Of a DNA stretch of 8,502 bases, positions 1 through 4,992 are shown piece by piece. Origin of the DNA: Chloroflexota bacterium. Lineage in GTDB: Bacteria > Chloroflexota > Anaerolineae > UBA3071. The notes under the pieces were generated by a model. That model was not told where the DNA came from, made no database searches, and saw nothing but the letters and a program-made list of their open reading frames with translations. Position numbers and translations under genes: made by a program. Position 1 is the stretch's first letter. Every line of letters begins with the position of its first letter. Location: assembly GCA_014383605.1 (NCBI GenBank), contig JACNHM010000240.1, positions 1 through 8,502 of the forward strand. The letters are read 5' to 3'.

Positions 1-220
1 CTGCGAGGGAGGAGGGGGGAGGATGTGGGTGGAGGCCAGCAGCGGTGGAGAGCGGTTGGCGGAAACCCGCGTCAAAGACGCCCTTGAGCTTGGTGCGCAG
101 GTCATCGCCACCGCCTGTCCCTTCTGCATGTTGACCCTGGAAGACGCCGTCAAGACCACAGGGGCCGAGGGTTCGATTGAGGTACTGGACATAATAGAGC
201 TGGTTGCTCAGGCGATATGA
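1..220 (+). CDS. Fe-S oxidoreductase, CCG domain (HdrD/GlpC type), C-terminal end only
   Basis: The reading frame is open from the left edge (codons start at base 2) to a TGA at 218-220, so the gene begins outside the window. The visible end starts C-E-G-G-G-G-R-M-W, which matches the second half of a CCG motif (usually CCGAGGGRMW) in cysteine-rich iron-sulfur oxidoreductases. About 30 residues later comes a second conserved element, TACPFCMLTLEDAVK, whose two cysteines also belong to the CCG domain. These domains in HdrB, HdrD, GlpC and ETF-linked oxidoreductases bind [4Fe-4S] or non-cubane clusters and hand electrons to disulfides or quinones. The one difference from consensus is Glu where the Gly after the Cys is expected. 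Because etfB follows 83 bases downstream, I infer that it is the redox partner of this ETF, possibly an ETF:quinone or ETF:heterodisulfide-type oxidoreductase. The N-terminal cluster and any membrane segments are not visible. Confidence 0.82.
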   Translation, partial: CEGGGGRMWVEASSGGERLAETRVKDALELGAQVIATACPFCMLTLEDAVKTTGAEGSIEVLDIIELVAQAI

Positions 221-225
221 CGAAG

Positions 226-252
226 CTCAAAGTTCAAAGCTCAAAGTCCAAG
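226..252. repeat. Short tandem repeat, 7-bp unit (c/t)tcaaag
   Basis: Three adjacent 7-bp units (ctcaaag, ttcaaag, ctcaaag) at 226-246 are followed by a decayed copy (tccaag) at 247-252. The array starts six bases after the stop of the Fe-S oxidoreductase gene and fills much of the spacer before etfB. It has no coding role that I can see. It belongs to the set of low-complexity word-like repeats seen elsewhere in this window, although the unit sequence is different. Confidence 0.7.
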
Positions 253-267
253 AGGAAAAATTAGTGA

Positions 268-284
268 AATTCGTGTAATTCGTG
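268..284. repeat. Two-copy aattcgtg repeat, 9-bp period
   Basis: The octamer aattcgtg occurs at 268-275 and again at 277-284, just upstream of the etfB ribosome binding site. From memory, strings of this kind (gaaattcgtg-taattcgtgg) recur between genes in many uncultured bacterial genomes. Function is unknown; it may only be spacer sequence. Confidence 0.5.
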
Positions 285-290
285 GCAAAG

Positions 291-297
291 AAGGAGG
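291..297 (+). promoter_or_regulatory. Strong Shine-Dalgarno of etfB
   Basis: The sequence aaggagg at 291-297 is a full anti-16S match and lies six bases before the ATG at 304. It fixes the etfB start and points to strong translation of the first ETF subunit. By contrast, the downstream hdrA-like gene has no comparable site. Confidence 0.8.
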
Positions 298-303
298 AGG
301 AAC

Positions 304-1098
304 ATGGACATTGTCGTTTGTGTAAAACACGTGCCCGACACGACGGAAGCGGAGATCGCCATCCGCGACGACGGAAGGGGCATCAAGAAGGAGGGGCTGG
401 TATTCGACATCAGCGAGGCGGATAACTACGCCATCGAGGAGGCCCTGGTTCTCAAAGAGGAGTTCGACGGCGCGATAACGGTGCTGACCGTCGGGCCGGA
501 AGGGGCTGACGAGACGCTGCGCATGTGCCTGGCCAAGGGTGCAGATACGGCCGTGCGACTGACCGATGAGCGGTTCGAGGGCTCCGACAGCTTTGCCACC
601 GCTCGCATCCTGTCCGAGGCCATCAAGGACATGGACTACGACCTGGTGCTGACCGGCTGTCAGGCCGACGACGACGGGTCCGCTCAGGTGGGAATCACCC
701 TGGCCGAGATGCTGGGTATTCCCCACGCCGCGCTGGTGGTGAGCACCGAGGCGGAAGAAGACGAGGACAGGATGACGGTGCACCGCGAGCTGGAGGGCGG
801 TCTGCACGAGGTGCTGGAGATCAATCTGCCGGCCCTGTTGACCATCCAGACGGGCATCAACGAGCCGCGCTACGCCTCTATCTTCGGCATCAGGAAGGCC
901 ATGAAAAAGAAGATCGAGGTGCTGGACCTGGATGACCTCGACCTGGCGGAGGAGGCGGTTGGCGAGGCCGGGTCCAGGACCAGCCTGGTCAAGCTGTTCA
1001 TCCCCGTGGTGACGGCCCAGGCAATGATCCTGGAGGGCTCTCCAGAAGAGGTATCCAGCGAACTGGTCAGCATTTTCAAGAATGAGGGGGTGATCTAG
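304..1098 (+). CDS. etfB: Electron transfer flavoprotein subunit beta
   Basis: This 264-residue protein has the normal EtfB length. It opens with MDIVVCVKHVPDT, the conserved start of the alpha/beta nucleotide-binding fold. Residues 117-140 (TGCQADDDGSAQVG and following LAEMLGIP) form the AMP- or second-FAD-binding loop. Residues 159-180 (VHRELEGGLHEVLE then NLPALLT) closely match the ETF-beta family signature. EtfB pairs with EtfA to carry electrons from flavin dehydrogenases such as acyl-CoA dehydrogenases. The loop combines DDD, as in classical ETFs, with AQVG, which is typical of bifurcating ETFs, so the type cannot be decided from the motif alone. Start choice is supported by a perfect ribosome binding site. 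The stop codon overlaps the GTG start of etfA by one base, indicating translational coupling. The neighbours (CCG oxidoreductase before, HdrA-like after) suggest a soluble redox complex. Confidence 0.95.
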   Translation: MDIVVCVKHVPDTTEAEIAIRDDGRGIKKEGLVFDISEADNYAIEEALVLKEEFDGAITVLTVGPEGADETLRMCLAKGADTAVRLTDERFEGSDSFATARILSEAIKDMDYDLVLTGCQADDDGSAQVGITLAEMLGIPHAALVVSTEAEEDEDRMTVHRELEGGLHEVLEINLPALLTIQTGINEPRYASIFGIRKAMKKKIEVLDLDDLDLAEEAVGEAGSRTSLVKLFIPVVTAQAMILEGSPEEVSSELVSIFKNEGVI

Positions 1099-2066
1099 TG
1101 GGTGAGATATTCGTTTTGGCAGAGCACAGGCAGGGCGAGCTGAGAGACGTCACCTTCGAGATGCTGGGCAAGGGGCAGGAGTTGGCTGCGGCCATGGGCG
1201 CACCCCTGGCGGCTGTGCTCTTGGGTCACAATGTTGACGGCTTTGCCACGGAGCTGGCCAAGCACGCCAACCAGGTTTTGGTCGTTGAAGATGAGCAACT
1301 CGAGCACTTCAACTCCGCAGCCTATCAGCAGGTGCTGGCTCGTATGATCACCGAGCGCAAGCCAAGTCTGGTTTTGATCGGGCACAGTGCCTGTGGCATG
1401 GACCTGGCTCCCAGCCTGGCGACCCAATTGGACTTGCCTCTGGTCACCGACTGCGTGGGATTGGGGTTTGAGGACGGGCAACTGTTCGCCGTGCGGGAGA
1501 TGTATGGGGGCAAGGTGAGCGCCAAGGTCGCCTTCGGCCAGGCCGACACGTATATGGCTACTGCGCGGCAGGCGGCCTTCCCCTTCGAAGAGGGCGAGCC
1601 CCTGGGCGGCGAGATCATCGCTGTGGACTCACCCCTGACCGAGGAGATCGCGTACCGAAGGTTCCTCGAATACGTGGAAGCGGCCGTGGGCGACGTGGAC
1701 ATCACCCAGGCCGATGTGGTGGTGGCCGTGGGGCGGGGCATCAAAGAAGGGGACAACATGGCCCTGGTCGAGAAACTGGCCGAGGCCCTGGGTGGGGTGC
1801 TGGCTGGTTCCCGCCCCGTGGTTGATGCCGGCTGGCTGCCGCCCGATCGCCAGGTGGGCCAATCGGGCAAGACGGTGAAGCCGAAGCTCTTTGTGGCAGT
1901 GGGCATCAGCGGGGCCTCGCAGCACGTGGTCGGCATGAAGGCCTCAAGCATTATCGTGGCCATCAACAAAGACCCCGACGCCCCCATCTTCAAGGTGGCC
2001 CACTACGGCATCGTGGACGATCTGTTCAAAGTAGTGCCGGCGTTGATAGCGCAGTTGGGTGGCTAA
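1098..2066 (+). CDS. etfA: Electron transfer flavoprotein subunit alpha
   Basis: This 322-residue protein starts at GTG 1098, sharing one base with the etfB stop. The N-terminal part (GEIFVLAEHRQGELRDVTFEM) is the usual EtfA start. It has no extra ferredoxin domain in front. The C-terminal FAD-binding domain is complete: GRGI at 212-215, SRPVVDAGW at 238-246, QVGQSGKTVKP at 252-262, VGISGASQH at 268-276 and INKDPDAPIF at 289-298. These are the residues that hold FAD in all ETFs. With EtfB it makes the heterodimer that shuttles electrons between dehydrogenases and an acceptor, here plausibly the CCG oxidoreductase and HdrA-like proteins encoded on either side. A 62-base repeat-filled spacer separates it from the hdrA-like gene. 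No frameshift or missing motif is seen. Confidence 0.95.
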   Translation: MGEIFVLAEHRQGELRDVTFEMLGKGQELAAAMGAPLAAVLLGHNVDGFATELAKHANQVLVVEDEQLEHFNSAAYQQVLARMITERKPSLVLIGHSACGMDLAPSLATQLDLPLVTDCVGLGFEDGQLFAVREMYGGKVSAKVAFGQADTYMATARQAAFPFEEGEPLGGEIIAVDSPLTEEIAYRRFLEYVEAAVGDVDITQADVVVAVGRGIKEGDNMALVEKLAEALGGVLAGSRPVVDAGWLPPDRQVGQSGKTVKPKLFVAVGISGASQHVVGMKASSIIVAINKDPDAPIFKVAHYGIVDDLFKVVPALIAQLGG

Positions 2067-2128
2067 TAGCCAATACCCAATATCCAATATCGGGTATTAG
2101 ACATTGGATATTAGATATTAGAGATTGG
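2067..2128. repeat. AT-rich word repeat with inverted arms between etfA and hdrA
   Basis: The whole spacer is built from variants of ccaatatc, aatacccaat and ttagatatt words. Two alternative hairpins can form: aatatccaat (2079-2088) with attggatatt (2103-2112), a perfect 10-bp stem with a 14-base loop, or aataccc (2072-2078) with gggtatt (2092-2098). There is no T-run after either stem, so it is not a typical terminator. The element runs right up to the hdrA start codon and replaces any recognisable ribosome binding site, so it may affect hdrA translation or mRNA processing; that is inference. Confidence 0.7.
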
Positions 2129-3856
2129 ATGATGAGAGCTCGAGTTGGGGTGTATGTTTGCCATTGCGGGATCAATATCGCGGCTACGGTGGATGTGGAG
2201 GCGGTGGCTGCCTTTGCCCAGACGCTGCCCAACGTGGTGGTGGCCAGGGATTATACCTACATGTGCTCCGATCCTGGGCAGGAGCTCATCAAGGGCGACA
2301 TCAGGGAGCACGGACTGACCCACGTGGTGGTGGCTTCCTGTTCTCCCAACATGCACGAGCCGACCTTCCGGGGAGTGGTTCAAGAGGCGGGGATCAATCC
2401 CTATTGCTATGAGATGGCCAACATCAGAGAGCAGTGTTCCTGGGTACACAAGGACAGGGCGCGGGCCACCGAGAAAGCGAAGCAACTCGTAGCCTCCGCG
2501 GTGGCAAAGGCCGCTCTGCTGCAGCCACTGGAGGAGCGGGAGGTGAGCGTTACCCCGGCGGCGTTGGTCATCGGCGGGGGGATAGCGGGCATCGAAGCCG
2601 CCCTCGATATCGCCAACGCGGGCTTCAAGGTCTACCTGGTGGAGAAGGAGCCGACCATCGGCGGACGGATGGCCCAGCTCAACAAGACCTTTCCCACCCT
2701 GGAGAGCTGCCTGGAGCTGCTGGGTCCCCGGATGAGGGCGGTGGCGGAACATCCCAACATTGAGCTTCTGACCTCTTCGGAGGTAGTGGGCATTGAGGGC
2801 TACATCGGCAATTTCCAGGTTGAGGTGCAACACGCAACACGCAACACGCAACACGCCCGGCATTTTGAGGTAGGATCGGTGGTAGTGGCCATTGGCTACG
2901 ATCATTTCGACGCCCGCCTCAAGCCCGAGCTGGGCTACAGCAGCTACCCCAACGTCATCACCGCCCCCGAATTCGAGCGACTATTCAGGGAGCCGGGCAA
3001 CGGGGCAGACCCGACCACCCGACCACCCGACCACCCGACCATCCAACCGAAGGACGTAGTGTTCATCCAGTGCGTTGGCTCACGGGATGAAACCGTGGGC
3101 AACGAGTACTGCTCGCGAGTGTGTTGCATGTATACTGCCAAACAGGCTCACCTGGTCAAGGAGAAGCTGCCCCTGGCCAACGTGACGATTTTCTACATGG
3201 ATGTGCGGGCCTTCGGCAAGGGGTTCGAGGAGTTTTACGACCGGGTGAGGGGCGAGGGAGTGATGTACCGTCGGGGCAGCGTGTCGGAGATCTACAAGCG
3301 TGGGGATAGGGTGGTCGTTCGGGCCGAAGACACCCTGCTGGGCGAGCCGATGGAGATGGAGGCCGACCTGGTGGTGCTGGCTACGGGGGTTGTTCCCCGC
3401 CGTGGTGCCCAGGGAATCGCCGAGCTGCTGAAGTTGCCCCGTTCCCCCGATGGTTTCTTTGCCGAGGCCCATCCCAAACTGAAGCCAGTGGACACCGTCA
3501 ACGATGGCATCTATCTGGCCGGCTGCTGCCAGGGGCCTAAGGACATCCCCGACACCATCGCTCAGGCCAAAGCCGCGGCCTCGTCGGCCATGATCCCTCT
3601 GTCGCGGGGCAGGGTGAAGGTCGAATCGGTCACCGGCGTGGTCGAGGTGGATCTCTGCGCCGGGTGTGGCATCTGCGAGAGCTTATGCACTTATGGAGCG
3701 CTGGCCCGCGATGACAGACGGGGGATCATGAGCGTGAACGAGGTGCTGTGCAAAGGGTGTGGAGCCTGCGCGGCCGCCTGTCCCTCCGGCACGATGACCC
3801 TCAGCCATTTCACCCACGACCAGATCATGGCCCAGATCGAGGCCATGTTGGAGTAG
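2129..3856 (+). CDS. hdrA: HdrA-like FAD/iron-sulfur protein (CoB-CoM heterodisulfide reductase subunit A family)
   Basis: This 575-residue cytoplasmic flavoprotein opens with the HdrA N-terminal domain (GVYVCHCGIN, Cys11 and Cys13; YMCSDPGQ around 45-51; VVASCSPNMHEPTFR at 67-81). The FAD dinucleotide fold follows: GGGIAG at 149-154, then VEKEPTIGGRMAQL. Later HdrA hallmarks are present: FIQCVGSRDE (312-321), YCSRVCCMY (327-335), LAGCCQGPKDIPDTI (463-477). Two [4Fe-4S] motifs end the protein: CAGCGICESLC (510-520) and CKGCGACAAACP (541-552). Known HdrA proteins use FAD and clusters for electron bifurcation or confurcation. Two differences: after KTFPT the usual DCSxCIL is ESCLELL, losing the Cys pair at its normal positions, and the ferredoxin domain normally inserted near residue 235 is absent. 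Two short tandem repeats are translated in frame (about 233-245 and 294-307). ATG 2132 is an equally possible start; no clear ribosome binding site is seen for either. Linkage to etfBA suggests an ETF-HdrA electron relay. Confidence 0.9.
   Translation: MMRARVGVYVCHCGINIAATVDVEAVAAFAQTLPNVVVARDYTYMCSDPGQELIKGDIREHGLTHVVVASCSPNMHEPTFRGVVQEAGINPYCYEMANIREQCSWVHKDRARATEKAKQLVASAVAKAALLQPLEEREVSVTPAALVIGGGIAGIEAALDIANAGFKVYLVEKEPTIGGRMAQLNKTFPTLESCLELLGPRMRAVAEHPNIELLTSSEVVGIEGYIGNFQVEVQHATRNTQHARHFEVGSVVVAIGYDHFDARLKPELGYSSYPNVITAPEFERLFREPGNGADPTTRPPDHPTIQPKDVVFIQCVGSRDETVGNEYCSRVCCMYTAKQAHLVKEKLPLANVTIFYMDVRAFGKGFEEFYDRVRGEGVMYRRGSVSEIYKRGDRVVVRAEDTLLGEPMEMEADLVVLATGVVPRRGAQGIAELLKLPRSPDGFFAEAHPKLKPVDTVNDGIYLAGCCQGPKDIPDTIAQAKAAASSAMIPLSRGRVKVESVTGVVEVDLCAGCGICESLCTYGALARDDRRGIMSVNEVLCKGCGACAAACPSGTMTLSHFTHDQIMAQIEAMLE
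2827..2854. repeat. Perfect 7-bp tandem repeat (gcaacac x4) inside hdrA
   Basis: Four exact copies of gcaacac lie head to tail within the hdrA-like gene and are translated as residues about 233-243 (VQHATRNTQHA). They sit where classical HdrA carries its inserted ferredoxin domain, between GNFQVEV and EVGSVVVAIGYD. The 28-base length is not a multiple of three, yet the frame on both sides is the HdrA frame, so flanking bases compensate. Confidence 0.9.
3011..3050. repeat. 8-bp tandem repeat (ccgaccac x3 plus two decayed copies) inside hdrA
   Basis: Three perfect ccgaccac units (3011-3034) are followed by ccgaccat and ccaaccga. They are translated as a Pro/Asp/Thr-rich loop (DPTTRPPDHPTIQPK, about 294-308), between EFERL and the conserved FIQCVGSRD motif. 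HdrA family members have a short variable loop here, so the insertion is in a tolerant site. Confidence 0.88.
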
Positions 3857-4053
3857 AAGGCCAGTCGTAGGCGCGGCTTGCGCTTTGCCGTTTGAGCCCT
3901 GGACGGTCGTTGCTACCCCTCGACACCCAACCTGGTTGGGCTGCTACCTCTCCTCCTGGTGGAAAATCCCACGCCGAGCATTCACTGCACCGCTTGCGTC
4001 AGACCCGTCCGGCTTGATGATGAACTGCTGCGCAGGCCTCACGCCACCGTGGT
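3857..4053. other. Intergenic stretch without a convincing gene
   Basis: I find no supported gene between the hdrA stop and the TA promoter. A frame open from 3885 has no family resemblance, no ribosome binding site and runs through the TA promoter. A perfect 7-1-7 palindrome (cccaacc-t-ggttggg, 3926-3940) is present but can only fold to a five-pair stem and lacks a T-run, so it is not a clear terminator. A short frame ending at the TGA 4055-4057 reads RPVRLDDELLRRPHATVV and could be the tail of a lost gene, but this is too short to assign. The stretch probably marks the boundary between the operon and the inserted TA module. Confidence 0.5.
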
Positions 4054-4082
4054 TTGACAAAAAAGTGTATAAGATTTATAAT
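4054..4082 (+). promoter_or_regulatory. Consensus sigma-70 promoter of the toxin-antitoxin operon
   Basis: The -35 box is TTGACA (4054-4059) and the -10 box is TATAAT (4077-4082), separated by exactly 17 bp. Both hexamers are perfect matches to the housekeeping consensus. The surrounding 50 bases are much richer in A and T than the rest of the window. The antitoxin start lies 38 bases downstream of the -10 box, with an agggaggg ribosome binding site at 4106-4113. Confidence 0.88.
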
Positions 4083-4090
4083 CATTATAA
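4076..4090. promoter_or_regulatory. Palindromic operator candidate over the -10 box
   Basis: The sequence ttataat-c-attataa is a perfect 7-1-7 inverted repeat that contains the whole -10 hexamer. Phd/YefM antitoxins are known to bind short palindromes over their own promoters and repress them, more strongly with toxin bound. I infer that this is the autoregulatory site of the downstream module; nothing else in the sequence proves binding. Confidence 0.65.
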
Positions 4091-4120
4091 GCCTTGTAAT
4101 TTTCTAGGGAGGGATTTGCT

Positions 4121-4417
4121 ATGGAGCGGAGTATCGGTGCCACCGATCTGCGGCAGCGGTTGACCGATGTCCTACAGGCGGTGCGAGAGCGAGGTGAAAC
4201 CTACATCGTCGAGACCTTCGGTCGCCCCCAGGTGGCAATCATCAATCTGGACGAATATCAACGAATCCAGCGTTTTCGGCGGGAGCGGGAAGCGTTCTTC
4301 GAGTGGCTGGAGTTCACTGCCGCCCGCAACGCCGAGCGCAACGTGGGCCTGAGCGATGAGGAGGTGCTGGCCATCATCGAGCAGGCCCGTGAAGAAGTCG
4401 CCGCTGCTGGGGGATAA
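4121..4417 (+). CDS. Type II antitoxin, Phd/YefM family
   Basis: This is a 98-residue acidic protein. The first 55 residues (start MERSIGATDLRQRLTDVLQAV, then GETYIVETFGRPQVAIINLDEYQRI) follow the Phd/YefM pattern: an N-terminal beta-alpha DNA-binding part with the conserved tract for 'x-P-x-A-I-I-x-x-x-E/D-Y'. The C-terminal part (REREAFFEWLEFTAARNAER and onward) is a charged, probably flexible helix, as expected for the toxin-neutralising segment. It has its own promoter and a good ribosome binding site eight bases before the ATG. The toxin gene follows three bases after the stop, so the two are co-transcribed in the normal antitoxin-first order. It is expected to bind and inhibit the PIN toxin and repress the operon. 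Confidence 0.88.
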   Translation: MERSIGATDLRQRLTDVLQAVRERGETYIVETFGRPQVAIINLDEYQRIQRFRREREAFFEWLEFTAARNAERNVGLSDEEVLAIIEQAREEVAAAGG

Positions 4418-4420
4418 GCC

Positions 4421-4975
4421 ATGCTGCGTGTGGTTATTGACACCAGTTCATTGGTCAGCTACGTGCTGACTCAGGGCGAACTGATGCGCCGGGTCGTGGC
4501 GCACTGGCGAGCTGGCACTTTTACTTTGCTCTCTTCTCCGGCCACGCGGGCTGAATTGGCCGACGTGTTGGCCCGGCCGGCCATCCGACAGTTAGCCACG
4601 GCTCCGCTGGACGAGTTGGTGCGGGGGCTGGAACGCTTCTCGGAGCACGTGCCAGGGGTTCTGGACCTGTCCGGTGCCTGCCGGGATCCGAAGGACGACA
4701 AGTTTCTGGCCTGCGCAGTGGAGGGAGAGGCTCATTACCTGGTTAGCAGCGACTTCGATCTGCTGGATATGCGCCGCTACAGGGACGTGGCTATCGTCAA
4801 TCCGGGCCAGTTCCTGCTGGCGCTGGAGTTGTACCCGATGGAAGCGAGAGCGTTAGCGGCTCGTTTCGGCCGCGACGTGTTGGAAGACATCCAGGCCACT
4901 GTGCCCTTGGAGCCGGAGACAGCCGCGCGAGTGGCGGAGACGCTGACAATGTTGAGCGAAGGTCATAAGGAGTAA
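4421..4975 (+). CDS. PIN-domain toxin (VapC-like ribonuclease, PIN_3/COG1569 type)
   Basis: This 184-residue protein begins MLRVVIDTSSLVSYVL, with the first PIN acidic residue at Asp7. Other expected metal-binding acids are Glu45 (SPATRAELADVL), Asp92/Asp93 in RDPKDDKFLACA, and Asp111/Asp113 in YLVSSDFDLLDM. PIN toxins are Mg-dependent RNases that cleave tRNA, rRNA or mRNA when free of antitoxin. The core ends near residue 133. About 50 further residues (ELYPMEARALAARF onward) form an extra helical tail, longer than in typical VapC of about 130-140 residues but similar in length to some PIN_3 members. All catalytic positions are present, so the toxin is probably active. Its stop codon at 4973-4975 lies two bases before truncated ATP-grasp homology begins. 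Confidence 0.86.
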   Translation: MLRVVIDTSSLVSYVLTQGELMRRVVAHWRAGTFTLLSSPATRAELADVLARPAIRQLATAPLDELVRGLERFSEHVPGVLDLSGACRDPKDDKFLACAVEGEAHYLVSSDFDLLDMRRYRDVAIVNPGQFLLALELYPMEARALAARFGRDVLEDIQATVPLEPETAARVAETLTMLSEGHKE

Positions 4976-4992
4976 CGTACGGCCGGGCAGGG

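Noticed and set aside
2111..2905. Long minus-strand frame of 264 codons opposite hdrA
   Set aside because: It is antisense to strongly conserved HdrA motifs; its His/Leu/Gly-rich composition is that of a codon-shadow frame in GC-rich DNA.
2827..3050. CRISPR-like array inside hdrA
   Set aside because: Units are only 7-8 bp, directly adjacent with no spacers, and there are no cas genes.
3926..3940. Terminator after hdrA
   Set aside because: The palindrome leaves only a five-pair stem once a loop is allowed, and there is no T-run downstream.
3885..4163. Open frame of 92 codons between hdrA and the antitoxin
   Set aside because: It has no ribosome binding site or family resemblance, passes through the TA promoter and operator, and overlaps the start of the antitoxin.
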